Positions 15,919 to 25,152 of a stretch of 48,717 nucleotides of DNA are shown piece after piece. Position 1 is the stretch's first letter, and every line of letters starts with the position of its first letter. Under the pieces are notes generated by a model. The model was not told where the DNA came from, did not search any database, and saw only the letters and a program-made list of their open reading frames with translations. The DNA lies in contig DISE01000054.1 in the NCBI GenBank assembly GCA_002421865.1, positions 1 to 48,717 on the forward strand, in the 5' to 3' direction. The position numbers were made by a program, and so were the translations under genes. The DNA comes from Castellaniella sp. UBA6218 (lineage in GTDB: Bacteria > Pseudomonadota > Gammaproteobacteria > Burkholderiales > Burkholderiaceae_B).

Positions 15919-18819
15919 ATGCCACGAGTACCTCGCGTGGAACGCGCATGGCCTGTCCGGTTCGTCATCGCGGGGCTGGCGGTGTCGGCCATGGCGCTTG
16001 TCGCGGCGGTGCTGATCACACTCAGCTGGTACGGCTCTCGCGCCATCATGCTGGACATGGCCGCCACGATGGCGCGCGACGCCGGCCAGATCGTGGCCGG
16101 GCGGGCGCGCCGTCTCGTCGAACCGGGTTCATCATCCTTGCGCAGCCTGGCATTCGATCCGGTGGTCGATGCCCGGCGGCTCGACGAACGGCTCGCCCGG
16201 CGCAGCATCCTGGCGTCCGAACTGGCCGATAATCCACTCATCTCGGCCATTCACGTCGGCTACGAGAACGGCGATTTCTTCCTGATGCGCGCCCTGGACC
16301 GGCGCGACATCCGTGAGCAGTTCCAGGCGCCGCCCCAGGCCAACTATCTCGTGCAGGCGGTCACGCACGGCGATGACGGCCAGCCCCACGGGCTGTACCT
16401 GTTCTACGACGCCAGGCACGAACTCGTGATGCGCCGCCCCGTGCCCGACTACCGCTTCGATCCGCGTGTGCGGCCCTGGTACATCAGTGCGATGGAGACG
16501 GTATCCACCGTCACCTCCAGGCCCTATGTCTTTTTTTCGACCCGCCAGGTGGGGATCACGCTCTCGCGGCTGTCCCACTCGGGGCGGGCCGTCGTGGCGG
16601 TGGACGTGGCGCTTGAAGATCTGGGCGAGGCGCTGGCCGGCCTGCGCATGACGCCCAGCGCCGAGCTGGCCCTGGTGGAGAAAAACGGCGCGGTGATCGG
16701 TTATCGCGACATGGGGGCGTTGCTGGTGCGCAAGGGCGGATCGGATGAATTCGACATCCGTATGCTCGATACCCTGGGCATCGACGCATTGACGCGTCTG
16801 TGGCGGACACCGGCCGCCGCCGACGGCCGGGTCGTCGCCTACGAGTCCGGCGGACGGGAATGGCTGGGCGCGACTCTCCCCTTCGACGGGATCGATGGTG
16901 TGGACATGCGGCTGCTGACCGCCACGCCCGTCGACGAACTCCTGGGTGAACTGGTGCGCAGCCGTACGCGCATGATCCTGATATCGCTCGCGCTGATCGC
17001 GCTGATTCTGCCGCTTGGTTGGCAGGTCGGCAGCGCCGTGGGTCATGCATTGGAAGGGATCGCGGCGCAGTCGCTGCGACTGGCGCGATTCAATTTCCGC
17101 CGCCGCAAAGAGCGGTCCGCTTCGTCGCTGCGCGAAGTGGAGGCGCTCAACGAGGTGATGGACAAAGTCGCTGGCTCGATGGAATCGATGCTCGAGATCA
17201 GCCGTGTGCTGGGCACCGATCCGCGGATCGAAACCATGCTGGTCCAGGTGCTTGAGAAGTTCGTCCAGGCCACCCGCTGCGCGGGCGGCGCGGTCTATCT
17301 GTTTGAAAATGAGCGCAGCCGCCTGTCGCGCGCGGCCGCATTCGGAGCGCAGGGCGCGCTGCCGGATTCCATGAGCGCGGCCGAGGGCGAGGCGGCGCTG
17401 GCCGGCGCCCGGGAGGGCCGGAATCAGGCCCCCGGGCATCGCTGCATCGCCTTCAAGCTCCAGGGCCGCGAGACAAAGTCCCAGGGGCTCCTCATGCTGG
17501 TCCACGACGAGGATTGGGATCACTCGGCGCCCGCGTTCCTGGGCTTTGCCGATCGGCTGACCGGCATGCTCGCCGTGGCCATCGAGACCCGCAGGCTCAT
17601 CGAGGCGCAACGCCAGTTGCTCGAGTCCATCACCCACATCCTGGCCGATGCCATCGATGCCAAGAGCCCTTACACAGGGGGGCACTGCGAACGCGTGCCG
17701 AAACTGGCCATCCTGCTGGCCGATCGCCTGCAGGCCGAGGCCAGCGGCCCCTATGCGGATTTTCATCTGGACGAAGGCGAGCGGGAGGCCTTCCGTCTGG
17801 CTGCCTGGCTGCATGACTGTGGCAAAGTCACCAGCCCCGAGCACATCATGGACAAGGCGACCAAGCTGGAGGTCCTCTATAACCGCATCCATGAAATCCG
17901 CATGCGCTTCGAGGCGCTTTGGCGGGACGCCGAGATCGACTGCCTGCAGGCCCGTCTGCGCGGCGAAGAAGCGCATGCCGCCGAGGCCCGCCGCGACGCG
18001 CGCCAGGCGAGGCTGCATGAAGACTTCCAGTTCGTCGCCGCGTGCAATATCGGCGGCGAGTCCCTGTCCGACGATGCCGTCGAGCGTTTGCGGGCCATCG
18101 GCACACAGACCTGGATGCGCCATTTCGACGACACCCTGGGCCTGGATCCCCAGGAAAGCGCCCGGCTGGCCGGCAGCCGTCCGGCGCCGGCCCTGTTGCC
18201 CGCCGCCGAGCGGCTGCTGGCCGATCAGCCGCATCACCTCGTGCCCTGGGACGATGCGCGCCGGCCCGCCGTCGAGCGCGGCGATCCGCGCAACATCTGG
18301 GGGTTCGACATGCGCCTGCCCATGCACCGGCGCAACATGGGCGAATTGCACAATCTGGCCATCCGGCGCGGCACCCTGACTGATGAAGACCGCTTCGCCA
18401 TCAACGACCATATCGTGCAGACGTACATCATGCTCAAGCGCCTGCCGTGGCCGCCCCATCTGGAGCGGGTGCCCGAGATCGCCGCCAATCACCACGAGCG
18501 CATGGACGGCGGCGGCTATCCGCGCCGCCTGCGCGGCGAGCAGCTCGGCACCACCGAGCGGATCATTGCGCTGGTCGACGTGTTCGAGGCATTGACGGCG
18601 GTCGACCGCCCCTACAAAGCGCCCAAGACCCTCTCCGAATCGTTGCGCATCATGGTATCGATGTGCAAGGGCGGCCATCTGGATCCCGAATTGTTCCAGT
18701 TCTTCATTCGCAGCCGGGTGTGGCAGACCTATGCGCAGGCCTGCATGCGTCCGGAACAGATCGACGCCGTGGATGTCGAGGCCCTGGCCCGCGCCGCGCA
18801 ACCGGAGGGCCCGGCATGA
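15919..18819 (+). CDS. Cache-GAF-HD-GYP phosphodiesterase-like membrane protein
   Basis: 966 residues from ATG 15919, preceded by GGGG/GGA; a start at 15781 would add 46 polar residues. The order is: transmembrane helix (about 15-38), a periplasmic Cache-type sensor (about 40-345, with RVRPWYISAMETVSTVTSRP), a second helix (about 350-370), a HAMP-like/GAF region (about 370-560) and the HD-GYP domain. The HD pair is His632-Asp633 (HDCGK), and HHERMDGGGYP starts at His858. It should degrade cyclic di-GMP in response to a ligand. The HD and GYP motifs are about 226 residues apart, against about 60 usually, because of a large insertion. The stop overlaps the next gene by ATGA. Confidence 0.88.
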   Translation: MPRVPRVERAWPVRFVIAGLAVSAMALVAAVLITLSWYGSRAIMLDMAATMARDAGQIVAGRARRLVEPGSSSLRSLAFDPVVDARRLDERLARRSILASELADNPLISAIHVGYENGDFFLMRALDRRDIREQFQAPPQANYLVQAVTHGDDGQPHGLYLFYDARHELVMRRPVPDYRFDPRVRPWYISAMETVSTVTSRPYVFFSTRQVGITLSRLSHSGRAVVAVDVALEDLGEALAGLRMTPSAELALVEKNGAVIGYRDMGALLVRKGGSDEFDIRMLDTLGIDALTRLWRTPAAADGRVVAYESGGREWLGATLPFDGIDGVDMRLLTATPVDELLGELVRSRTRMILISLALIALILPLGWQVGSAVGHALEGIAAQSLRLARFNFRRRKERSASSLREVEALNEVMDKVAGSMESMLEISRVLGTDPRIETMLVQVLEKFVQATRCAGGAVYLFENERSRLSRAAAFGAQGALPDSMSAAEGEAALAGAREGRNQAPGHRCIAFKLQGRETKSQGLLMLVHDEDWDHSAPAFLGFADRLTGMLAVAIETRRLIEAQRQLLESITHILADAIDAKSPYTGGHCERVPKLAILLADRLQAEASGPYADFHLDEGEREAFRLAAWLHDCGKVTSPEHIMDKATKLEVLYNRIHEIRMRFEALWRDAEIDCLQARLRGEEAHAAEARRDARQARLHEDFQFVAACNIGGESLSDDAVERLRAIGTQTWMRHFDDTLGLDPQESARLAGSRPAPALLPAAERLLADQPHHLVPWDDARRPAVERGDPRNIWGFDMRLPMHRRNMGELHNLAIRRGTLTDEDRFAINDHIVQTYIMLKRLPWPPHLERVPEIAANHHERMDGGGYPRRLRGEQLGTTERIIALVDVFEALTAVDRPYKAPKTLSESLRIMVSMCKGGHLDPELFQFFIRSRVWQTYAQACMRPEQIDAVDVEALARAAQPEGPA

Positions 18820-19400
18820 TCCCTTTCCTGCGCCACCGGGGACAAACTTCCGGCCGCCGCCGGCGCCGTACAGACGGCCGGCGCCTCATGCTGCTCGGCG
18901 GGTTCTACCTGGGCCTGCTGGCCGTTGTGGCCGTCCTCATCGTGACCTTCATCCGTCCGAGGGACATCAGGGTGCCCGCCGTGCGATCGGCGGTTGTGGG
19001 CGTCACCGTGCTGACCGTGGAAAGCCGTGGACAGCGCACCCGGTTCGACATGCGGGCGCTGGAGGCGTTGCCGCAACGCACTTATCGTGTGACCACGCCC
19101 TGGTATTTGCGCCCCGTGACGTTCCGGGGACCTTTGCTGCGCGATGTGCTGGCCGCCGCCGGCGCCAGCGGCACCCGTATCGAAGCGGTCGCGGTCAATG
19201 ATTACACCGCCGACATCCCCTTCAAGGACGCCGAGGCCTACGACGTGATCATTGCATTGAGCATGGATGGCAAGCCCATGTCGTCGCGTGACAAGGGACC
19301 GCTGTTCGTGGTGTACCCCTACGACCGGCTGCCGCCGGAAGCGCTCCAGCGGTCTTTCGAGCGGTCGGTCTGGCAACTGGATGGGCTCAGGGTGAGGTGA
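18816..19400 (+). CDS. Small membrane-anchored molybdopterin-fold protein
   Basis: 194 residues, coupled by ATGA to the HD-GYP gene, with GGAGGG 8 bases before the ATG. A basic N terminus is followed by a transmembrane helix (about 25-44), then a periplasmic domain with ALEALPQRTYRVTTPWYLRP, FRGPLLRDVL and a DYTADIPFKDAEAYDVIIAL segment, and SRDKGPLFVVYPYD. This is the sulfite-oxidase/YedY-like molybdopterin fold in a shortened form; no cofactor-binding cysteine is evident. The likely role is ligand sensing or binding for the partner protein, which is an inference from the coupling. Confidence 0.72.
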   Translation: MIPFLRHRGQTSGRRRRRTDGRRLMLLGGFYLGLLAVVAVLIVTFIRPRDIRVPAVRSAVVGVTVLTVESRGQRTRFDMRALEALPQRTYRVTTPWYLRPVTFRGPLLRDVLAAAGASGTRIEAVAVNDYTADIPFKDAEAYDVIIALSMDGKPMSSRDKGPLFVVYPYDRLPPEALQRSFERSVWQLDGLRVR

Positions 19401-19477
19401 GGGGGATTTGGTAAATCACGCTTCTGATTTTCCTCTTTCCTCATCTATTCCCCGAATTACGATCTTTTGGCGTTTCG

Positions 19478-19483
19478 TATACT
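19478..19483 (+). promoter_or_regulatory. Possible -10 element of the glycan cluster promoter
   Basis: TATACT (19478-19483) in an AT-rich gap (19401-19604) matches the -10 consensus at five of six positions. The best upstream partner (TTACGA, 19457-19462) gives a short 15-base spacer and is weak. No JUMPstart or ops element was seen. The call is tentative. Confidence 0.3.
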
Positions 19484-19558
19484 TTCCTCAGCATCTTTTG
19501 CTGAACTGAAGAATGTCAGAAGCAGCAGGGTTTACAGCAAAAGTTCCAATTACACAGA

Positions 19559-19594
19559 GTTAATCGCAACATCTAAGTTAATCGCAACATCTAA
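19559..19594 (+). repeat. Perfect 18-base tandem duplication before rfbF
   Basis: An 18-base unit beginning GTTAATCGCAAC and ending ATCTAA occurs twice with no gap at 19559-19576 and 19577-19594. The second copy ends next to the GGA of the rfbF ribosome-binding region, 10 bases before the GTG start. Adding or losing a unit would change the leader length without touching the coding sequence. Confidence 0.85.
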
Positions 19595-19604
19595 GGAATC
19601 GTTT

Positions 19605-20378
19605 GTGAAAGCAGTCATCCTGGCCGGGGGGCTGGGCACCCGCATCTCCGAGGAAACGCATCTGCGGCCCAAGCCGATGGTGGAGATCGGGGGCAAGCCT
19701 ATTTTGTGGCATATCCTGAAGATGTACTCGCATCACGGCATCCAGGACTTTGTGATCTGCTGCGGCTACAAGGGCTATGTGATCAAGGAGTACTTCGCCA
19801 ATTATTTCCTGCACATGTCGGACGTGACCTTCGACATGAGCACCAACCGCATGGAAGTGCACCAGCGGCATGCCGAGCCCTGGCGGGTGACGCTGGTCGA
19901 CACGGGCGAGGACACGCTCACGGGCGGGCGCCTGAGGCGGGTGCGCGACTACGTGCGGGACGAAGAGGCTTTTTGCTTCACCTATGGGGACGGCGTCAGC
20001 GACGTGGACATTGGCGCCTCGGTGCGGTTTCACCGGCGGCATGGCCGCCTGGCGACGGTGACGGCGGTGCAGCCGCCGGGGCGCTATGGCGCGCTCAGGC
20101 GCGACGGTGACCGGGTGGCGGGATTCACGGAGAAGCCTCGCGGTGACGGGGGGCTGATCAATGGCGGGTTTTTCGTGCTTTCACCGAAGTGCCTGGACCG
20201 GATCGAGGGGGATCAGACCAGTTGGGAAGGCGAGCCGCTGATGTCGCTCGCGCGCGACGGCCAGTTGATGGCGTTCGAGCACAACGGCTTCTGGCAGCCG
20301 ATGGATACCCTGCGGGAGAAGAACCTGCTCGAAGACCTGTGGGTGTCGGGCCGGGCGCCGTGGAAGACCTGGGCGTGA
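19605..20378 (+). CDS. rfbF: Glucose-1-phosphate cytidylyltransferase
   Basis: 257 residues from a GTG start (19605), with TAAGGA 6-11 bases upstream. The N terminus VKAVILAGGLGTRISEETH is the nucleotidyltransferase signature (GGxGTR), followed by RPKPMVEIGGKPILWHILK and later FTYGDGVSDVD and GLINGGFFVLSPK. The length is the same as other RfbF enzymes. It makes CDP-glucose from CTP and glucose 1-phosphate, the first committed step of CDP-deoxysugar synthesis in the cytoplasm. It starts a tightly packed operon: its stop overlaps the rfbG start (TGATG). Confidence 0.94.
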   Translation: MKAVILAGGLGTRISEETHLRPKPMVEIGGKPILWHILKMYSHHGIQDFVICCGYKGYVIKEYFANYFLHMSDVTFDMSTNRMEVHQRHAEPWRVTLVDTGEDTLTGGRLRRVRDYVRDEEAFCFTYGDGVSDVDIGASVRFHRRHGRLATVTAVQPPGRYGALRRDGDRVAGFTEKPRGDGGLINGGFFVLSPKCLDRIEGDQTSWEGEPLMSLARDGQLMAFEHNGFWQPMDTLREKNLLEDLWVSGRAPWKTWA

Positions 20379-21463
20379 TGCGCACGGACGGTTCCGTTGC
20401 GGTCAATCCGGATCCTGCGTTCTGGCGGGGCCGGCGGGTGTTGCTGACCGGCCATACGGGGTTCAAGGGCGGTTGGCTGGCGCTGTGGCTGCACCGGCTG
20501 GGTGCGCGGGTGACGGGCATTGCGCTGGCGCCGGCCGGTGAGCCGAGTCTGTACGCCTTGGCGCGGATGGACGAGCTGTGCGACAGCCATGTCGTCGACA
20601 TCCGCGATGCGCGGGCCGTGGCCGGGCGGATTCGCCGGGCCGAGCCCGAGATCGTCTTTCACCTGGCCGCGCAGGCGCTGGTGCGGGCTGGCTACGAGGA
20701 TCCGCTGGCGACCTATGCCGCCAACGTCATGGGCACGGTCCATGTGCTCGATGCGCTGCGCGGCCTGGAGAGCGTGCGGGCCGCGGTGATGGTGACTACC
20801 GACAAGGTCTATCGCAACCTGGAGCGTGCCTGGCCCTATCGCGAGGATGATGCGCTGGGCGGTCACGATCCTTACAGCGCCAGCAAGGCGGCCAGCGAAC
20901 TGGTGATCGCCAGTTACCGCGACGCCTGGCTGTGCGCCCAGGGCGTGGCGGTGGCCTCGGCGCGGGCGGGCAATGTGATTGGCGGGGGCGACTGGGCGGC
21001 CGATCGCCTGATTCCCGACGCGGTGCGCTGCTGGCAGGCGGGCAAGGCCTTGCCGATCCGGCGCCCGCAGGCGATCCGGCCCTGGCAGCATGTGCTCGAG
21101 CCGCTCGGAGGCTATTTGCGTCTGGCCGAGACCCTGCATGCGCGGCCGGCGTTGGCGAGCGCTTACAACTTTGGCCCGCACACACACGAAGCCGCAACGG
21201 TGCGCCAGGTGATCGAGCGGGCCCGGCAAGCCTATGGCCATGGAGACGTCCTGTGGGGCGAGGGCACCGAAGGGCCGCACGAAGCCGGCTGGCTGGCCCT
21301 GGAGACCGCCCAGGCGCGTGTGGCGTTGGGTGTGCGGCCGCGCTGGGGGCTGGAGGCTTCGATCGACAGGACGATGACCTGGTATCGCCGCCAGCACGAG
21401 GGCGCGCAAGCCCGTGCGCTGTGCGAGGCTGACATCCAGGACTTCGAGGCGGCGGGATCATGA
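20378..21463 (+). CDS. rfbG: CDP-glucose 4,6-dehydratase
   Basis: 361 residues. The SDR cofactor motif is GHTGFKGGW near residue 22, and the catalytic Tyr-x3-Lys is in HDPYSASKAASELV. FHLAAQALVRAGYEDPLATY, VMVTTDKVYRN and IRRPQAIRPWQHVLEPLGGY are typical of this enzyme. It converts CDP-glucose to CDP-4-keto-6-deoxyglucose. ATG 20378 was chosen, giving the TGATG overlap with rfbF; a GTG just before it is in frame. The next gene overlaps by 4 bases. Confidence 0.95.
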   Translation: MRTDGSVAVNPDPAFWRGRRVLLTGHTGFKGGWLALWLHRLGARVTGIALAPAGEPSLYALARMDELCDSHVVDIRDARAVAGRIRRAEPEIVFHLAAQALVRAGYEDPLATYAANVMGTVHVLDALRGLESVRAAVMVTTDKVYRNLERAWPYREDDALGGHDPYSASKAASELVIASYRDAWLCAQGVAVASARAGNVIGGGDWAADRLIPDAVRCWQAGKALPIRRPQAIRPWQHVLEPLGGYLRLAETLHARPALASAYNFGPHTHEAATVRQVIERARQAYGHGDVLWGEGTEGPHEAGWLALETAQARVALGVRPRWGLEASIDRTMTWYRRQHEGAQARALCEADIQDFEAAGS

Positions 21464-22026
21464 GCCGCTTCACCGTCATCGAAACGGGCATCGGGGGGTT
21501 GCGCATCGTCGAGCGCCAGCGCCTGGGCGATGAGCGGGGATTTCTGTCGCGGCTCTTTTGCGCCGAGGAACTGGCGTCCGCGGGCTGGGACAAGCCTGTG
21601 GCCCAGATCAATCACACCTGGACCCAGGCGCGGGGCACGGTGCGGGGCCTGCATTTCCAACGCCCGCCGCATGCCGAGATGAAGCTCGTCACCTGCCTGC
21701 GCGGGGCGGTGTGGGACGTGGGCCTGGACCTGCGCTCCGGATCGCCCACGTTCCTGCAATGGCGCGCCGTGGAGCTGTCCGCCGACAATGGCCGCGCCCT
21801 GCTGATCCCGCAGGGGTTCGCGCACGGCTTTCAGGCGCTCACCGACGATTGCGAACTGCTGTACCTGCACTCCGCACCCTATGCCGCGCAGGCCGAGGGG
21901 GGCTTGTCGGCCACCGATCCGGCCCTGGGCATCGATTGGCCCTTGCCGATCGCCCTGCGGTCCGGGCGCGACGAGCATCATCCCTGCGTGACCCCGGAGT
22001 TCACCGGACTGGATTTGAATTCATGA
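21460..22026 (+). CDS. rfbC: RmlC/RfbC-like dTDP-4-keto-6-deoxyhexose 3,5-epimerase family protein
   Basis: 188 residues, the usual family length. It contains the double-stranded beta-helix motif VRGLHFQRPPHAEMKLVTC, with the catalytic histidine and lysine, and WDVGLDLRSGSPTF, IPQGFAHGFQAL and LYLHSAPYAAQAEGGL (carrying the conserved tyrosine). In this operon the substrate should be a CDP-4-keto-6-deoxysugar, not the dTDP form; epimerisation at C3 and/or C5 would precede or follow methylation. Overlaps of 4 bases on both sides make it part of the translationally coupled row. Confidence 0.88.
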   Translation: MSRFTVIETGIGGLRIVERQRLGDERGFLSRLFCAEELASAGWDKPVAQINHTWTQARGTVRGLHFQRPPHAEMKLVTCLRGAVWDVGLDLRSGSPTFLQWRAVELSADNGRALLIPQGFAHGFQALTDDCELLYLHSAPYAAQAEGGLSATDPALGIDWPLPIALRSGRDEHHPCVTPEFTGLDLNS

Positions 22027-23246
22027 ATTGCCGTCATTGCGGCGCGCCGTTGCGCCATACGTTCCTGGATCTGGGCTTTGCGCCGCCTTCCAACGCCTAT
22101 CTGAAGGCCGAGGACCTGAGCCGGCCCGAGATCTGGTTTCCGCTGAAGATCCGCGTCTGCGACCAGTGCTGGCTGGTGCAGACCGAGGACTATGCGCGCG
22201 CCGACGAGTTGTTCAGCCCGGACTATGCCTACTTTTCCAGCACCTCGGGCGGGTGGCTGGAGCATGCGCGGCGCTATGCGCAGGCGATCACCGGGCGTCT
22301 GGGCCTGGGGGCCGGCAGCTTCGTGATCGAAGTCGCCTCCAACGATGGCTACCTGCTGAAGAATTTCGTCGCGGCCGCCATCCCGTGCCTGGGCATCGAG
22401 CCCACGGCCGGCACAGCGGCGGCGGCCGAGGCGATCGGCGTGCCGGTGCTGCGCGAATTCTTCGGCGAGGCGCTGGGCCGCCGGCTGGCTGGCGAGGGGC
22501 GCCAGGCCGACCTGATCGCGGGCAACAACGTCTACGCGCACGTGCCCGACATCAATGATTTCACGCGCGGTCTGGCGGCGGCGCTCAAGCCCGAGGGCAC
22601 GATCACGCTGGAGTTTCCGCACCTGCTTCGTTTGATCGAGAACAATCAGTTCGACACGGTCTATCACGAGCACTTTTCGTACCTGTCCCTGCATGCGGTG
22701 CGGCGGATATTCGAGGCGGCCGGCTTGCGGATCTACGACGTCGAGGAACTGCCCACGCACGGCGGCAGCATACGGGTCTACGGCTGCCATGCGGCCGCGT
22801 CCATGGCGCAGCGGCCCGGCGTCGAGCGCGTGCTGGGCCTGGAGGTCGAAGGCGGTTTGCTGCAGCTGGCCACCTACCAGGCCTTTCAGACGCGCGCCGA
22901 CCGGGTCAAGGACGCGCTGCTGGGCTTTTTGCTGGAGCAGAAGCGCCTGGGCAAGACCGTGGCGGCCTATGGCGCCGCGGCCAAGGGCAATACTTTGCTG
23001 AATTATGCGGGTGTGAAACCCGATCTGCTGCCGTTCGTGTGCGATGCGGCGCCGGCCAAGCAGGCCAAGTACCTGCCGGGCAGTCACATTCCGATCCTGG
23101 CGCCGCAGGCGCTGGTTGAGCGGCGGCCGGATTACGTGCTGATCCTGCCGTGGAACATTGCGGCCGAAGTCAGGGAGCAGAACAGGCATCTGGCCGGGCT
23201 GGGGACGAAGTTCGTGACCGCGGTGCCTGCGCTGAGGATTGTATGA
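22023..23246 (+). CDS. NDP-hexose C-methyltransferase
   Basis: 407 residues in the order of TylC3/NovU-type enzymes: a zinc-binding N terminus (CRHCGAPLRHTFLDLGFAPP and VCDQCWLVQ), a SAM-binding core (VIEVASNDGYLLKNF, and GNNVYAHVPDINDF, then HEHFSYLS) and a C-terminal domain with GKTVAAYGAAAKGNTLLNYA. These enzymes add a branch methyl to C3 of 4-keto-6-deoxyhexoses. With RfbF and RfbG it predicts a CDP-linked 3-C-methyl sugar. All motifs are present. The overlap with both neighbours is 4 bases. Confidence 0.9.
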   Translation: MNCRHCGAPLRHTFLDLGFAPPSNAYLKAEDLSRPEIWFPLKIRVCDQCWLVQTEDYARADELFSPDYAYFSSTSGGWLEHARRYAQAITGRLGLGAGSFVIEVASNDGYLLKNFVAAAIPCLGIEPTAGTAAAAEAIGVPVLREFFGEALGRRLAGEGRQADLIAGNNVYAHVPDINDFTRGLAAALKPEGTITLEFPHLLRLIENNQFDTVYHEHFSYLSLHAVRRIFEAAGLRIYDVEELPTHGGSIRVYGCHAAASMAQRPGVERVLGLEVEGGLLQLATYQAFQTRADRVKDALLGFLLEQKRLGKTVAAYGAAAKGNTLLNYAGVKPDLLPFVCDAAPAKQAKYLPGSHIPILAPQALVERRPDYVLILPWNIAAEVREQNRHLAGLGTKFVTAVPALRIV

Positions 23247-24079
23247 GCCGAACGGTTCTGCTCACGGGCGGCACGGGCTTTGTAGGGCGTCAGATTCTAA
23301 AGGCGTTGGCAGGGCAGTCCGTGACGGTGCGCCTGATCGTGCGCAATGGCAAGGAAGACCTGGTGCCAGCGGATGTGCCTCTCGAGAACATCCTGGCGAC
23401 CGAGGACTTGTTCAGTGAGTCTCCAGAATGGTGGCTTGCCGCGTGCCAGGGCATCGATACCGTCATCCATGCGGCCTGGTACGCGGAGCCGGGCAAATAC
23501 CTGCGATCGCCCAAGAACCTGGATTGCCTGAGCGGGACCTTGGCGTTGGCGAAGGCCTGCGTCAGCGTTGGCGTGCGCCGTTTTGTTGGCATCGGCACCT
23601 GTTTCGAGTATGACTTGACGCCGGGCTACCTGTCGATCGATACGCCGCTTGCGCCGATCACGCCGTATGCCGGCGCAAAAGCGGCGGCCTACCTGGCTTT
23701 ATCGCATTATCTGCGGGAGGCCGGTGTGGAATTTGCGTGGTGCCGGCTGTTTTATCTATATGGCGAGGGTGAGGATGAACGGCGTCTGGTGCCGTACCTG
23801 CGAGCACGGTTGGCAGCGGGTCGGGTCGCCGAGCTGACCAGCGGTCGCCAGATCCGTGATTTCATGGACGTACGGCATGCTGGCGAGAGAATCGCCCAGG
23901 TTGGCCTTGGCGCTGAGCGAGGCCCGGTCAATGTATGCTCTGGCGAGCCGGTCACCGTAAGAGTGCTGGCCGAGCGTATTGCCGATGAGTACGGGCGGCG
24001 GGATCTCCTGGGCTTTGGGATGAGGGCCGACAATGACGTCGATCCGCCCTGCGTGGTTGGAATAAGAAACGAATCATGA
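23243..24079 (+). CDS. NAD-dependent epimerase/reductase (SDR) of the CDP-sugar operon
   Basis: 278 residues. The Rossmann motif GGTGFVG lies near residue 9, the catalytic TPYAGAKAAAYLAL contains Tyr-x3-Lys, and FYLYGEGEDERRLVPYL and GRQIRDFMDVRHAGERI are epimerase-family landmarks. As the last sugar-modifying SDR of the row it is the best candidate for the 4-ketoreductase that would finish the sugar, though epimerase activity cannot be excluded. Its ATG at 23243 and its stop both overlap neighbours. Confidence 0.85.
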   Translation: MSRTVLLTGGTGFVGRQILKALAGQSVTVRLIVRNGKEDLVPADVPLENILATEDLFSESPEWWLAACQGIDTVIHAAWYAEPGKYLRSPKNLDCLSGTLALAKACVSVGVRRFVGIGTCFEYDLTPGYLSIDTPLAPITPYAGAKAAAYLALSHYLREAGVEFAWCRLFYLYGEGEDERRLVPYLRARLAAGRVAELTSGRQIRDFMDVRHAGERIAQVGLGAERGPVNVCSGEPVTVRVLAERIADEYGRRDLLGFGMRADNDVDPPCVVGIRNES

Positions 24080-25152
24080 TGGAAAATCGTACCGATCGTC
24101 ATCGCGTGCTCTATGAGCAGCGGCAGTTGCCCACCTTCCAGAATCGCATGTACGACACGCGGCAGCAGGCGCTGGCATGCCCGAAGGGCGATGTCGTGCT
24201 GGTGGAAGATCTTGAGACCGGTCTGATCTATAACGCGGCCTTCGACCCTGCACTCATGACCTATGACGAGCACTACCAGAACGAACAGGCGCACAGCCCG
24301 AGGTTTCAGGCGCATCTGGCGTGCGTTGCCGAGATCGTGGTGCGTGGCCTGGGTGAAGATGATCTGGTCGAGGTGGGGTGTGGAAAAGGCTACTTTCTGG
24401 AGCGTTTGCGGGACAGGGGAGTCGGCATCACCGGCTTCGACCCCACCTATGAAGGCAGCAATCCAGACATCAAGAAGCACTACTTCGAGACTGGCGTCGG
24501 CATCCAGGGCAAAGGCATCGTCCTGCGCCATGTGCTGGAGCACGTGCAAGATCCCTTCTCCTTTCTGACGCAGCTCCGCCAAGCCAATGGCGGAGGGGGC
24601 CGGATCTATATCGAAGTGCCTTGCTTTGACTGGATCTGCACGCGCAGGGCCTGGTTCGATGTGTTCTACGAGCATGTGAACTACTTCAGGCTGTCGGACT
24701 TCGAACGCATGTTCGGCCAGGTGATCGAGAGCGGCAGACTTTTTGGCGGGCAGTACATCTACATTGTGGCTGAACTGGCTTCTCTGCGTGCGCCGGCCTA
24801 TCAGGCGTCGCATGCGGCGAGATTCCCGGGCGATTTTACCGAGCGGATCAATGCGGATCTGTCCCAGGGACGCCCCGCGGCGGTCTGGGGCGGCGCGTCA
24901 AAGGGGCTGATCTTCACCTTGATCAAGAGCCGGGTGGGGCAGGCCATGCAGGCCGTGATCGACATCAATCCTGCCAAGCAGGGTAAATACCTGGCGGCGA
25001 CCGGGGTACAGGTGTGCTCGCCCGAACAGGCGTTGCCCGGGTTGCCGCCAGGTTCGGTGATCTATGTGATGAATTCGAATTATCTGGATGAAATAAAGAG
25101 AATGTCCAACAATGCCTATCAGTATGTCGAGGTCGATCATGACGCAGTTTGA
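24076..25152 (+). CDS. Class I SAM-dependent methyltransferase with C-methyltransferase C-terminal domain
   Basis: 358 residues. It has the SAM motif VEVGCGKGYFLERLRDRG with the acidic residue in ITGFDPTYEG, then VLRHVLEHVQDPFSFL, and a C-terminal region (VWGGASKGLIFTLIKS, then INPAKQGKYLAATGVQV) matching the C-terminal domain of sugar C-methyltransferases. It lacks the N-terminal zinc motif of its neighbour at 22023. The target may be a sugar at a later stage or a different carbon. The first two codons are both ATG. It ends inside the next gene (14-base overlap). Confidence 0.83.
   Translation: MMENRTDRHRVLYEQRQLPTFQNRMYDTRQQALACPKGDVVLVEDLETGLIYNAAFDPALMTYDEHYQNEQAHSPRFQAHLACVAEIVVRGLGEDDLVEVGCGKGYFLERLRDRGVGITGFDPTYEGSNPDIKKHYFETGVGIQGKGIVLRHVLEHVQDPFSFLTQLRQANGGGGRIYIEVPCFDWICTRRAWFDVFYEHVNYFRLSDFERMFGQVIESGRLFGGQYIYIVAELASLRAPAYQASHAARFPGDFTERINADLSQGRPAAVWGGASKGLIFTLIKSRVGQAMQAVIDINPAKQGKYLAATGVQVCSPEQALPGLPPGSVIYVMNSNYLDEIKRMSNNAYQYVEVDHDAV

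Noticed and set aside
16132..18801. 889-codon open frame on the minus strand within the HD-GYP gene
   Set aside because: Shadow frame; the plus-strand protein has clear domains and motifs, the minus frame has none.
19401..19604. JUMPstart/ops element for antitermination of the glycan cluster
   Set aside because: No GGCGGTAG-type ops sequence present in the leader.
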